Notes: a model not told the origin generated them from the letters alone. A stretch of DNA of 64,000 nt from Clostridium sp. TW13 (GCF_024345225.1 NZ_BROD01000001.1:3048362-3112361); one strand, 5' to 3'. Shown: positions 44,178-53,449, numbered from the stretch's first letter. Translations and numbers: made by a program.

Positions 44178-44658
44178 TTCATCGACCTCCTCTATACTTG
44201 TTTAAATATAATATAATATTTTAGTAATAATTCACACTAACTATAGTAAACATTTTTAATTTATAAATTATATATACTTCCTATTAATATTACTCTTATA
44301 TTTTAACACAAAAAAATTTATCTATGTAAGTAAAACTTTTTAGTATATACCAAAAGGTTACAATAATTTAGATTTAAATTTAATATTACTTAAATATTTC
44401 AGTGTTTAGACAATACATCCTTGTATTTTTACTGTCTATAATAATAAAATCTTACACACCTAATGTAAAAAGTGGACTATAATCCATTTTTAACTATAAA
44501 AATTATTAGAACTATGATACGCTTATAATATAAATCACAGAATGAAATTTGCAGTACATTTAGAAAGAATGAATACAGAAACTTAATAAAATGCTGTAAA
44601 ACAATTAAAAACACATGTACTACTTTGATTTAGTATAGTTATTGTTGGGGGGAACATT
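44178..44658. other. Divergent intergenic region, AT-rich
   Basis: A 481-bp gap between the CarD-like gene (minus) and the DUF6483-like gene (plus). It should hold both promoters. I see no palindrome, repeat or small gene that I can support. Confidence 0.5.
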
Positions 44659-45018
44659 ATGTTTGAACAAGATTATATAAAAAGACTTTGTGAATCTATC
44701 GGAAATATGATAGTTGGATTTGTTGCTGGAAAGAATGCTGTCACAAGTAAGATAGAAGATGAGAATCACGATGTAAAACTTTCAGCAGATGATCTTTTAG
44801 AAATGATGGTAAAGAAATTCTTATATGAAGGCAAAATTAATGAAGCAGAAGATCTTATATTTGATTCTATGCATGATAGACATTCAAAGAAGGTTTATGA
44901 AATAGCTCTTGATTTTTATAGGCAGATTAATGAGTACAGTGATGAAAAGCTAAGTAAATGTAACTTCTCAAGGGCAGAAATAAAGGATGGTCTTGAGGAA
45001 CTCAAAGCATTGCTGTAA
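44659..45018 (+). CDS. DUF6483-like protein, 119 aa
   Basis: A short helical soluble protein: FEQDYIKRLCESIGNMIVGF at the start, then LSADDLLEMMVKKFLYEGKI and AEDLIFDSMHDRHSKKVYEI, ending in KDGLEELKALL. The pattern matches the small DUF6483 group of firmicutes; this is from memory and moderate. The helix-turn-helix-like pairs (GKINEAEDLIFD, YEIALDFYRQIN) suggest a TPR-like bundle. A GGGGGG site lies before the ATG. No function is known. Confidence 0.72.
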   Translation: MFEQDYIKRLCESIGNMIVGFVAGKNAVTSKIEDENHDVKLSADDLLEMMVKKFLYEGKINEAEDLIFDSMHDRHSKKVYEIALDFYRQINEYSDEKLSKCNFSRAEIKDGLEELKALL

Positions 45019-45049
45019 TTATTTTATTTTCATATATACAATTCACTAT

Positions 45050-45130
45050 CCATACACAACCTAATCAGATAACCTCTTTTATATGGTATCCACAAATTTG
45101 ATTTTATTATAATATCCTAAAGAATAAAAA
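45050..45130. repeat. Repeat family D, copy 2
   Basis: It matches 36919-37000 over about 80 bp with scattered changes (AATCAGATAACC for AATCAAATAACC, GGTATCC for GTTATCC). It keeps AAATTTGATTTTATTAT and ATATCCTAAAGAATAAAAAA. It again lies directly beyond a terminator of a minus-strand gene. Confidence 0.75.
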
Positions 45131-45148
45131 AATCCCCTTAATGGGGAC
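45131..45148 (-). terminator. Terminator of the GH66/ABC operon
   Basis: CCCC-TTAAT-GGGG with flanking pairs, followed on the minus strand by ATTTTTTTATTC. The stem is short, but the U-run is long. It lies about 40 nt past the cytoplasmic GH66 stop. Confidence 0.65.
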
Positions 45149-45189
45149 TTTGGGTTATAAAACATCTTCTATTTAACTGAACATTAATA

Positions 45190-46878
45190 CTAATACACTA
45201 TATAAATTAAATCCCATATTTCAAGCTTAGGCACTACAAATCTTATCTCATTTCCTTGATCACCTTCAGCATAATTGAAATTCAATCTTACAGCCTTTCC
45301 ATCTTCAAAATCTGGAGAAGCTAGGTATATCCCCTTCACATCATTACAAGTAAGTACTGACATTTCTATGTTTTCCACCTTTGAAGGAAGTTTTACCTTA
45401 GGCTCATTCCAATTCATATCTTGAATTTCTTTAAAGTTTACTAAGTTAATAACTTTAAACTGTGCCTTTTCCTTTATTAATGACCAAACCTTATCTGCCT
45501 CTGCCTTTGGAGAAGCTTGCACTCCTCTAACTACATATTCTGTATTTATTCCTCCAGTATTTATCATACTTGTATCTATCAGGTCAAAGTCAAAGAGAAG
45601 TTCTTCATATTTGACCATAAAATCATAGTAATTTCTAAGTTTTTTGTTAAATTCCTCATTCTCTATAGTTCTATATTTAGGATAATAAGGATCATCAAGT
45701 ATTCCTCTATTTTCACCTAAAAGTAAATGGAAACCTCCACTGGCAAAAATCGTAGCCATTGTTAACAAGGTTGCATTTTCGGCTTGCTCTACAGGAATAT
45801 TTAATTCCTCTAAAAATGGCTTCATATAAGCAGCCAAGATAACTTGCTTCTCAGGAGCATATTTTTTAGCATTTGTAATAAGATTATATAAATCTTGATA
45901 AGTGTCATTTGGTGGCCATACTTCTATATACACTGCATCTTCCTCTGATTTTGCTACAGTTTCTACTGGCCAGTTATTTACTGCATTAAAGATTAGGCTT
46001 ACCTTTTCCCCACTTTCCTCTATATAATTTCTAGTATCGTTGATAAGATTAGGGAAATCTTCTCTTAAATTTCTTACTGCTCTTTTCCCATTGGCACTGC
46101 TTATAGCTTCCTTTGGAAAACCATATTGATCCATATGAATTCCATCAAATCCAAGCTTTATTACCTTATGAAATTCATTAATTATATGGTCATGCCACTT
46201 ATTTTCTCTAGATATATCCATCATATAAAGAAAATCTCCAAAACCATATATATCTCCATTGTTCTTGTAAATACCTAAATCCTTATTCTTTTTGTAATAC
46301 TCTGGTGCAGAGGCATAAACTGCACCATAAGCTATTGCCTCCATACCATATTTATGTGACAAATCAATCTTATCTTTCACTGTAGATAAGCTTAGTTCCC
46401 TTTGCAAAGGATCTATGAATATATCTGATTTAGGTATTAAATCATGATGCCTATACATCCAATCATAATATTGAACTATATTTAAATGAAATTTGTTCAT
46501 TTCCTTCAAATCTTCTTTATCATCTAAATCTGTTTTAGAAAAATCAGCTAAAAATCCATATCTAGGAGCATACTTCCAAGAAGGCAGAATATCAAAGGCT
46601 GTGCTCAATTTCTGTAGCACTTGACCTTCATGATAAAGCTCAACCTCAACCCCATATCCAGAAATTAATTTTTCTTGATTATCTACATCAAATTCAAATG
46701 TAACATTCTCTTGCTTACTAGACAAAGATATCTCTAAAATACGAACTTCTTCATGGAGTCTATATACTTTGCATTTAAGTATTTCTGATTCAAATTTCCC
46801 TTCTAGTTCTACATTTATACTTATTTTTTCTCCGACTTTAAATTGAGCTTTTGCTGGATATATATCTTTAATAATCAA
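45190..46878 (-). CDS. Cytoplasmic GH66 enzyme (dextranase-type glycosidase)
   Basis: A 562-aa protein without a signal peptide. It has an N-terminal Ig-like domain (about 1-95), then a GH66 TIM barrel (RYGFLADFSKTDL, FHLNIVQYYDWMYRHH), with probable nucleophile Asp in FDGIHMDQYGFPKE and acid/base Glu in VYIEVWPPND. A C-terminal beta domain ends in LEIWDLIYIVY. GH66 comprises endo-dextranases and cycloisomaltooligosaccharide glucanotransferases; the absence of a secretion signal suggests that it acts on imported isomaltooligosaccharides or cyclic dextrins. The start is TTG at 46878, with AGGAGG 7-8 nt upstream. It is the last gene of the operon, 18 bp after its paralogue. Confidence 0.93.
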   Translation of the reverse strand: MIIKDIYPAKAQFKVGEKISINVELEGKFESEILKCKVYRLHEEVRILEISLSSKQENVTFEFDVDNQEKLISGYGVEVELYHEGQVLQKLSTAFDILPSWKYAPRYGFLADFSKTDLDDKEDLKEMNKFHLNIVQYYDWMYRHHDLIPKSDIFIDPLQRELSLSTVKDKIDLSHKYGMEAIAYGAVYASAPEYYKKNKDLGIYKNNGDIYGFGDFLYMMDISRENKWHDHIINEFHKVIKLGFDGIHMDQYGFPKEAISSANGKRAVRNLREDFPNLINDTRNYIEESGEKVSLIFNAVNNWPVETVAKSEEDAVYIEVWPPNDTYQDLYNLITNAKKYAPEKQVILAAYMKPFLEELNIPVEQAENATLLTMATIFASGGFHLLLGENRGILDDPYYPKYRTIENEEFNKKLRNYYDFMVKYEELLFDFDLIDTSMINTGGINTEYVVRGVQASPKAEADKVWSLIKEKAQFKVINLVNFKEIQDMNWNEPKVKLPSKVENIEMSVLTCNDVKGIYLASPDFEDGKAVRLNFNYAEGDQGNEIRFVVPKLEIWDLIYIVY

Positions 46879-46896
46879 TTTTCGTACCTCCTATTT

Positions 46897-48720
46897 TTAT
46901 TCTTTTTCAACATATACCATGTCCCAATACTGAAGCTCTGGAACCTCTATTTGGAGCTTAGTATTCTCTCCTTCTTTTGTAGTTTTGTATTTTAATTTAA
47001 TTGGCTTCCCCCCATTAATATCTGGAGAAGCTAGATAAACACCTTTTACTTTACCTTCTTTAATTGTATAGTTAAGCTTTAAGTCTTTCTTTGATGAAGG
47101 CGCATCGTAATTTGCTCCATCATCTCTCCATGCTTCATTCTTCATTCCTAAAAGATTTATAAGCTGTACAACCTCATATCCCTTTTTTTCTTTTGCATAA
47201 GTCCAAACAGTATCTGCTTGTCCATCACTACTTGTATTAATACCAGTAAGACTCACAGGATTTTTGCTATCCTTTAAGTCATCTCTTAACAAGTTTTCAT
47301 AAGCAACTAAAAAATCATAATAATTTCTCATTGCAGCTACCAATGAGTCTGGCATTTTCAAATTTTTATTAGGGAAATACTCCCTTCCAAGCATACCTGT
47401 ATCACCTAATTCTATATGTGCACCACCAGCAGCAAATATAGCAGCATCAGTTAACCTAACGCTATTCTCATTAAATACTCCTGGCATTCCTGCTGAACCA
47501 TAATTCATATATGCAGCTATAACTGTACTTTTCTTTCCAGAAGTTAATTCATAGCCTTTATCAACAGTTTCTTTAAAATTATAATAATTAGGATAGTCTG
47601 TAGGCCAAAGTTCAGAATAAAGAAAATCTACATTTGACTTTGCAACCTGCTCCAAGCCATATCTATTAACTGTATTAAAAACTACTCCAACTCCTAAAGT
47701 ACTCTTTGCATTGTTAATAAAATCAGCATAAGTATTGGGAAGATCAACAGACTCTCCATTATAATCAAAGGTAATCCCCCTATTTCCTAAGGTATCCATG
47801 TGATATATGTCAAAGTTTAATACTTTGAAAGCCTCTTTTTCCTTACTATATATATAGTTCTGCCAATCTTTATTTGCTGGATTAAATATAGAAATAGAAG
47901 AAGCCCATCCATCTGGAAGTGGATAGCCATCCTGCTCTCTATGGAAACTATCCTTATATATTCCCCATTCTGGTTTTACTCCATCCTTCTGATAATCTGT
48001 ATATGCTCCATAAATCAGATTGTAATTTCCAGCTTTAATGTTCTTACTATGAGCCAAATTGATATAATCCTTTACGGTTTCAAAATATATATCTCTGTTG
48101 GCTATATCCTTCCAAGACTTTGTCAAATTGGACTCATCTCCTGGAAGTGGCTTTTGATGTTTGTTCTGCCAATCATAAAATTGTAAGCCATCTATATGAA
48201 ATTTATTTATATTATTTATTATGCTTTCAGACTTATCCTTACTTTGATCAGGATACTCAGCTATATAGCCATACCTAGGAAACTTATCCCAAGTTGATGA
48301 AACATCTACAGCAGTATTTCTATTATCATCTACAGTAATCCCATGAGTTGCATATACCTCTACAAGATAGCCCTTATAGTCCTCTGAAGGAGCGTTCCAA
48401 GAAATATCCAAGGTCTTTTTTTCTTTGCTATTTAAAGAAACCTCTAATTTTTTCTTTTCCACTGTATTATTTAAGTGTTTAAAATATATCTCCACTGAAC
48501 CTTTATATCCTTTATCAAGCTTATTATCCAGTTCAACCTTAACATTGACACTATCTTTTGGATTGTACCTAGCTTTATCAGTATAAACATCACTTATAAG
48601 CTTTCCACCTTTTGAAACCTTAGTACTATCTTCTACACTAAAGGTTTTTAGCTTGTAAACTATGCATCCACCTGCAATACAAAGTATCACCAATGCAGCT
48701 GCAATAAACTTTTTCTTCAA
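46897..48720 (-). CDS. Membrane-anchored extracellular GH66 enzyme (dextranase type)
   Basis: A 607-aa protein. The N-terminus (KKKFIAAALVILCIAGGCIV) is a signal anchor or a lipoprotein signal with Cys at about 19, placing the enzyme outside. An Ig-like domain (about 40-140) precedes the GH66 barrel: RYGYIAEYPDQSK, FHIDGLQFYDWQNKHQKP, nucleophile Asp in FDIYHMDTLGNRG and acid/base Glu in FLYSELWPTDYP. A C-terminal beta domain ends in LQYWDMVYVEKE. It would cut alpha-1,6-glucan outside for uptake by the adjacent ABC system. The start is TTG at 48720 with GGAGGGGG upstream. A family C repeat lies just upstream. Confidence 0.93.
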   Translation of the reverse strand: MKKKFIAAALVILCIAGGCIVYKLKTFSVEDSTKVSKGGKLISDVYTDKARYNPKDSVNVKVELDNKLDKGYKGSVEIYFKHLNNTVEKKKLEVSLNSKEKKTLDISWNAPSEDYKGYLVEVYATHGITVDDNRNTAVDVSSTWDKFPRYGYIAEYPDQSKDKSESIINNINKFHIDGLQFYDWQNKHQKPLPGDESNLTKSWKDIANRDIYFETVKDYINLAHSKNIKAGNYNLIYGAYTDYQKDGVKPEWGIYKDSFHREQDGYPLPDGWASSISIFNPANKDWQNYIYSKEKEAFKVLNFDIYHMDTLGNRGITFDYNGESVDLPNTYADFINNAKSTLGVGVVFNTVNRYGLEQVAKSNVDFLYSELWPTDYPNYYNFKETVDKGYELTSGKKSTVIAAYMNYGSAGMPGVFNENSVRLTDAAIFAAGGAHIELGDTGMLGREYFPNKNLKMPDSLVAAMRNYYDFLVAYENLLRDDLKDSKNPVSLTGINTSSDGQADTVWTYAKEKKGYEVVQLINLLGMKNEAWRDDGANYDAPSSKKDLKLNYTIKEGKVKGVYLASPDINGGKPIKLKYKTTKEGENTKLQIEVPELQYWDMVYVEKE

Positions 48721-48760
48721 AGTAATCCCCCTCCTTCATAAGTTGTATTACTTCAAGCTC

Positions 48761-48829
48761 AAGCATCCTAAAATAATAAGTAATTCCATATGCCACGGAT
48801 TGGGACTTGTTACTTATTTTCAGATGCCT
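48761..48829. repeat. Repeat family C, copy 3
   Basis: A 69-bp palindrome that begins AAGCATCCTAAAATAATAAG and ends TTGTTACTTATTTTCAGATGCC-T. Its right arm matches copy 1 closely, while the left arm has diverged. It sits between the permease gene (48968) and the GH66 gene (48720), so it could attenuate transcription of the two hydrolase genes. Confidence 0.7.
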
Positions 48830-48967
48830 CATTTGAATTTTAACAACAATTTTCACTAAATTAGTAGATGCTTAAATTTAACCACTTCATTATGAAATCT
48901 ATATTCCTAAGCCTTTGCCTGTAAAATAGCAATCACATAAGTATTTTTAATGAAGTGGTACAAGTCT

Positions 48968-49801
48968 CTAACCTTTTACAGCTCCTTCACTTCCACCAGA
49001 TTTTATAAACTGTTTATTAAACACTATAAATATAACTATTATAGGTATTAAAACTAATATAGCTGCGGCAAATATCACACCCCATTGAGTGGCTTTTCCA
49101 TTTTGAAGCAGTTTTATTGCTATAGGAAGTGTTCGTTTTGATTGAGTTTTTATTACTGTTAATGCTGTAAACACTTCCATCCAAGTTCCTGAAAATGTAC
49201 CTATCGCCATAGTGGCAAGTGCTGGTTTTGACAGTGGTAATATTATATTTCTATATATACTCCACTTGTTGCCTCCATCCATTATTACTGATTCCTCTAA
49301 TTCTCTTGGAATGGTTTCAAAGAAACCTTTTAAGAAGAAGGTATTCCCCGCTATTCCCCCACTAACATATAAAAGCAGTAAACCTGTATACGTATCAACT
49401 AAATGTAATCCTTGTAATATTGTAAATTGTGATATTAATGCAAGAACTGCTGGCATCATAAGTGAGAATATATAAATGTTAAAAATTATCTTCTTACCAG
49501 GAAAATTAAGCCTTGCAAATCCATAACCAGATAGTGATGATACAAAAATAGTTAATACTGTGGCAGCAACAGTTACAAATACGCTGTTGAAAAAATATAT
49601 TGAAAAATTTTCACCCTTCCATGCAGTTATATAGTTTCCTAGATAGAATTGCTTAGGAATTATTTGTGGCTTAGAAGGCAAAACATAAGTATCTGGCATT
49701 AAGGAGGTACTTATCATGTTTAAGAATGGTAATAGTGCAATCACCACCATTACTAAAAGCACTAGATGTAATATTACTTGTCCAGCTTTATTTTTAACCA
49801 T
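48968..49801 (-). CDS. Carbohydrate ABC transporter permease (MalG type)
   Basis: A 277-aa, six-TM permease. The EAA loop near residues 185-205, EESVIMDGGNKWSIYRNIIL-P, contacts the ATPase. It belongs to the CUT1 family for oligosaccharides. It starts 14 bp after the MalF-type gene (GGGAGGAG before the ATG). Together with the solute-binding protein it should import isomaltooligosaccharides released by the GH66 enzymes. No ATPase gene is present here, as is common in firmicutes, where one MsmK-like ATPase serves several importers. Confidence 0.95.
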   Translation of the reverse strand: MVKNKAGQVILHLVLLVMVVIALLPFLNMISTSLMPDTYVLPSKPQIIPKQFYLGNYITAWKGENFSIYFFNSVFVTVAATVLTIFVSSLSGYGFARLNFPGKKIIFNIYIFSLMMPAVLALISQFTILQGLHLVDTYTGLLLLYVSGGIAGNTFFLKGFFETIPRELEESVIMDGGNKWSIYRNIILPLSKPALATMAIGTFSGTWMEVFTALTVIKTQSKRTLPIAIKLLQNGKATQWGVIFAAAILVLIPIIVIFIVFNKQFIKSGGSEGAVKG

Positions 49802-49815
49802 ATTTCTCTCCTCCC

Positions 49816-50787
49816 TTAAAACTGAATTTCTGCATCTTTGGTTAATTTTCTCTGTACTGTGGAAATGATTATTAGGATTACAGACATTATTAAACTAAGT
49901 GCTGCTGCATACCCAAAATCAAAACTTGAGAAAGCTTTATTGTACATATAATCTAAAAGAACATCAGTCTTTCCAAGTGGTCCACCTGCAGTAACCAACA
50001 TTACCTGAAGCATAATATTAAAAGCACCTATTATCAAATTAATTATTATAAAATAAGTTCTAGATGCAAGAAGTGGCAAGGTTATCTTCCACATTTGTTG
50101 AGCTTTTGTTGCTCCATCTACATCAGCTGCTTCATAAATATCTTTAGGCAAATCTTGAATTGCAGCAGTGTACATTATCATTACCCAGCCAATGCCCTTC
50201 CATATACATAACGCCCATATTACTATGTTTCCTGTCCACTCATTTTGAAGCCAAGAAACAGGTTGACTTATAAGATGCAGCTTCAAAAGTATTGAGTTTA
50301 CCAAAGCTCCCTGAGTATCTTGGAAAATATATTTAAATAATATAGCAACTACTATCCAATCTGATATAACAGGGACATATAACAAAAATCTATAAAATAC
50401 TTTTCCTCTTGAAAGAGACTCTATTAATATTGCCACAATCATTCCTAAAAACCATTGGATAGGTACAGTAACTATTACTGCAAGCAATGTATTTCTTAGT
50501 GATAAATAAAACTTTGAACTCTCATCTATAGCGCCTCCTGGGAAAAATGCCTTCTTAAAGTTTGCAAGTCCTATAAATGTACTTGGTTTATTAGGGTTAA
50601 CACTATAGTTCATAAATGCCATCATGATATTTTTAAGTAATGGATATGCTATAAAAATTAAGAATAGTAAAAAGCCAACTCCTATAAATGCCCATCCCTC
50701 CAGTGCCTCTCTTCGCTTTCTATCAAATTTAACTTTTTTATCTTTTTGCTGTGAAACAGTAACTGTGCTATTTTCCAAATGCTTCAC
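49816..50787 (-). CDS. Carbohydrate ABC transporter permease (MalF type)
   Basis: A 323-aa permease with about six TM segments after a basic cytoplasmic N-terminus (SQQKDKKVKFDRKRREALEG). The EAA loop is YEAADVDGATKAQQMWKITL-P. It is the CUT1 partner of the MalG-type protein. The start is uncertain: GTG at 50787 is only about 2 nt after AAAGGAGA, while a TTG at 50778 has better spacing (about 10 nt). It lies downstream of the binding-protein gene, beyond the hairpin at 50802-50832. Confidence 0.93.
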   Translation of the reverse strand: MKHLENSTVTVSQQKDKKVKFDRKRREALEGWAFIGVGFLLFLIFIAYPLLKNIMMAFMNYSVNPNKPSTFIGLANFKKAFFPGGAIDESSKFYLSLRNTLLAVIVTVPIQWFLGMIVAILIESLSRGKVFYRFLLYVPVISDWIVVAILFKYIFQDTQGALVNSILLKLHLISQPVSWLQNEWTGNIVIWALCIWKGIGWVMIMYTAAIQDLPKDIYEAADVDGATKAQQMWKITLPLLASRTYFIIINLIIGAFNIMLQVMLVTAGGPLGKTDVLLDYMYNKAFSSFDFGYAAALSLIMSVILIIISTVQRKLTKDAEIQF

Positions 50788-50801
50788 TCTCCTTTTTCAC
50801 T

Positions 50802-50832
50802 ATTGAGGATTGAATGTTCTTCAATCCTCAAT
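50802..50832 (-). terminator. Intercistronic hairpin between binding protein and permease genes
   Basis: ATTGAGGATTGA and TCAATCCTCAAT form a perfect 12-bp stem with a 7-nt loop, 15 nt past the binding-protein stop. There is no long U-run on the minus strand, so it more likely acts as an RNA-stabilising or partial terminator, giving excess binding protein over permeases. Confidence 0.65.
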
Positions 50833-50847
50833 TTATACTTTTAAAAT

Positions 50848-52146
50848 TTATTTCTTTGCTTGAAGTAAAGAATCCACTTTCTTTGCAGCATCATCTAAAG
50901 CATCTTTTGGACTCTTTTTCTTTCTTACTGCTAGCTCAAAGTCCTCTTTAATAGCATTTGAGATATCTCCCCACTTTGGACTTGGAGTTCTAGCCCAAGT
51001 TGATTTAAGCTGTTCCATGTATATTTTTAGTATTGGATTATCAGTAACCACGGATTTCTTAGAAGTATTAGTATTAACAGGCATCATACCTAACTCTGTT
51101 GCAAATATGGTTTGAGCATCATCAGAAGCCAAGAATCTTGCAAAAGCATAAGCTTGCTCTTTATTCTTAGAAGCTTTAAATATTACTGTATCTTCTCCAC
51201 CTACTAGTGATATACTTCCTCCATCTCCCTTAGGAATTGGAGCAAACACTACGTTATCCTTAACATTTTTTTGATTTTTATTTGTTGGGTACCACCATGG
51301 ACCATCATCAATCATTCCATAGTGACCTGCATTATATCCTTCCCAAGTACCTTCTCCACCAAGTAAACTCTTTGCTACATAGCCGTTATTATTCCATTCC
51401 ACTATCTTTTCAAGAGCTTTTACACTAGCATCACTGTTCAAATATCCAGATGCCTTTGTGTTCTTATCATCTGTAAACTTGCCACCTAGGGACAAGAAAT
51501 ATGGACCTATTGCCCAAGACTCTAAACCTGCTATACCAATTCCTGCTACCTTGTTTTCTTTTGCTTTAGCAGCATATTGTACTAATTCATCCATAGTCTT
51601 AGGAGCTTCCTTAAAGCCTGCTTTTTCTAACATTGACTTATTAAAGATCGCTATCTTTGTATTTGCATCAAGTGGTAACCCATAATAATGACTGTTATAG
51701 TAATTAGTGCTCATTGGCCCCTCATAGATTTCCTTTTTTAAATCATCAAAACCTGGCATGCTATCTAAAGGCTCTAAGTAATCTTGCTCTGCATATTGAG
51801 CCACATCCACGATATCAGTTCTTGCAAGATCTGGCACAGTCCCACTCATAGCTCCTTGAAGAATCTGCTTTTTATAATCATCTCCACTAGGCATTGGTGT
51901 AATTTTCACTTTAATGTCTGGATATGTCTTATTAAATGCAGGAACTATTTTTTCTTTTAAAACTTTATTCTCTGCATCTGTAAAAGTACTCCACATTTCA
52001 ATTTGTCCTTTAAGCTTTGTTAAATCTGCAACAGTTTTAGCAGATCCTTGTCCATTCGTATCTGCAGAATTATTGCCACAGCCTACGAACAGTGCAGAAG
52101 CCATAATTCCTGTCAAAATTAATGAAATTACTTTTTTATTTTTCAT
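50848..52146 (-). CDS. Carbohydrate ABC transporter solute-binding lipoprotein
   Basis: A 432-aa family 1 extracellular binding protein. The signal peptide ends in the lipobox LFVGC (about residues 19-23). The mature part has the usual pattern: LKGQIEMWSTFTDAENKVLK, FNKTYPDIKVKI, YYGLPLDANTKIAIFNKSML and FLASDDAQTIF. It would deliver oligosaccharides to the two permeases. Given the two GH66 genes downstream, isomaltooligosaccharides or cyclic isomaltodextrins are the likely ligands (inference). It is the first gene of the operon; GGGGGG precedes the ATG. An inverted repeat lies in its leader at 52181-52197. Confidence 0.95.
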   Translation of the reverse strand: MKNKKVISLILTGIMASALFVGCGNNSADTNGQGSAKTVADLTKLKGQIEMWSTFTDAENKVLKEKIVPAFNKTYPDIKVKITPMPSGDDYKKQILQGAMSGTVPDLARTDIVDVAQYAEQDYLEPLDSMPGFDDLKKEIYEGPMSTNYYNSHYYGLPLDANTKIAIFNKSMLEKAGFKEAPKTMDELVQYAAKAKENKVAGIGIAGLESWAIGPYFLSLGGKFTDDKNTKASGYLNSDASVKALEKIVEWNNNGYVAKSLLGGEGTWEGYNAGHYGMIDDGPWWYPTNKNQKNVKDNVVFAPIPKGDGGSISLVGGEDTVIFKASKNKEQAYAFARFLASDDAQTIFATELGMMPVNTNTSKKSVVTDNPILKIYMEQLKSTWARTPSPKWGDISNAIKEDFELAVRKKKSPKDALDDAAKKVDSLLQAKK

Positions 52147-52180
52147 TCCCTATTCCCCCCATAGCTTGTTTTTTATATAA

Positions 52181-52226
52181 AAGTGCTTTTAGCACTTATT
52201 ATCAATATAACTTGTTAAACGTTTTC
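52181..52226. promoter_or_regulatory. Inverted repeat and weak cre-like site in the divergent dextran-locus control region
   Basis: AAGTGCT-TTT-AGCACTT (52181-52197) is a perfect 7-bp inverted repeat about 35 bp before the binding-protein ATG. GTTAAACGTTTTCT (52214-52227 region) has a CcpA cre-like core with about three mismatches. Both lie between the operon and the AraC-family gene and are candidate control sites. Confidence 0.4.
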
Positions 52227-52404
52227 TAATTGGTCATAAAGACATTACTCTCCACAATTTCAGAATATAAATTCCTTTTATGTAGCTTTATTGTATATCT
52301 TTCATATCTTTGATTTCATTCTAATCTGTTATACAATATTATTAAATGTACAATCTATACTTTTTTTGTACTATAGCGACTATTAATATTAGCGGAGGTT
52401 CAAC

Positions 52405-53319
52405 ATGAATTTATTATCAATATATACAAGCATTGTTCCATCAGTAAGGCTAATAGGGCACGTAGATTATGTAAAGCCTTGGAAACATTTCAATAGAACT
52501 ATTAACGAATACATTTTATATATAGTTAAAACTGGAGAACTCTATATTAAAGAAAAGAATGTAGAATACCATCTTATTAAAGGAGATGTTTTGCTGTTAG
52601 AACCCAATATTGAACACTACGGATATAAGGAAGCTTCTTGCCATTATTATTACATTCACTTTAAACATCCTAAAATTTCTCCTTTAAATATCAGCTCTTA
52701 CGAAGAAATAGTTCAAAAATTAATGGACAAAAGAAAAGCTGCTCTTCACAGTGAATATCTTAGCGAACTTTCTGATACGACGCCTGAATTTTATTTACCA
52801 AAATACTATCACTATGAAGATGAAAATGAATTGATGTCTTTGCTAGTAAATGCTGATAGCGATTACTACCATAAATACGAAGGCTACAAAAGAATAGCTT
52901 CTTTGAAACTTTTAGAAATGTTAATAAAAATAAGCAGAGACTATACCTCTACTAAGATAGAAAGCTCTCAACCTCAATTTTCAAAAGCCTTTGTAAAATG
53001 CAGAAATATACAACACTACATAAATTCTAACTATCAAAATAAAATAACTAGTGCTGATATTGAGCAAAACTTTGAATCTAACTATGATTATCTAAATAGA
53101 GTTTTTCAAAGAATGACTGGATATAGCATAATGAATTATCTTAACATTATTAGGGTAAACCGTGCAAAGGACTTGCTTGATGCCACTCCTCTAAAGATTT
53201 CTGAGGTTGGCTACTTGGTTGGAATTGATGACCCTTATTATTTCAGTAAACTTTTCAAAAAGATTTCTGGAATTACTCCTTCAAGCTATATGAAGCTAAA
53301 GAGCAAGAATTCTATATAA
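52405..53319 (+). CDS. AraC family transcriptional regulator of the dextran locus
   Basis: A 304-aa protein. The N-terminal cupin-like sensing domain is seen in YIVKTGELYIKEKNVEYHLI and DVLLLEPNIEHYGYKE. The C-terminal AraC double HTH (about 200-300) includes SADIEQNFESNYDYLNRVFQ, then KISEVGYLVGIDDPYYFSKL and KKISGITPSSYMKLK. It is divergent from the ABC/GH66 operon, with a shared 258-bp control region, and so is the likely sugar-responsive activator of that operon. GGAGG precedes the ATG. Confidence 0.93.
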   Translation: MNLLSIYTSIVPSVRLIGHVDYVKPWKHFNRTINEYILYIVKTGELYIKEKNVEYHLIKGDVLLLEPNIEHYGYKEASCHYYYIHFKHPKISPLNISSYEEIVQKLMDKRKAALHSEYLSELSDTTPEFYLPKYYHYEDENELMSLLVNADSDYYHKYEGYKRIASLKLLEMLIKISRDYTSTKIESSQPQFSKAFVKCRNIQHYINSNYQNKITSADIEQNFESNYDYLNRVFQRMTGYSIMNYLNIIRVNRAKDLLDATPLKISEVGYLVGIDDPYYFSKLFKKISGITPSSYMKLKSKNSI

Positions 53320-53449
53320 AAGACTTGCAAATTTATAAGCTACTATATTGTTGAAATAATTAAACTTTGTATGTCTAATGAACTTTATTGATAAACTTCC
53401 ATATTTTTATATTATCAGCCTTTTATAGGACCATTTTTCTAAAAATAGT

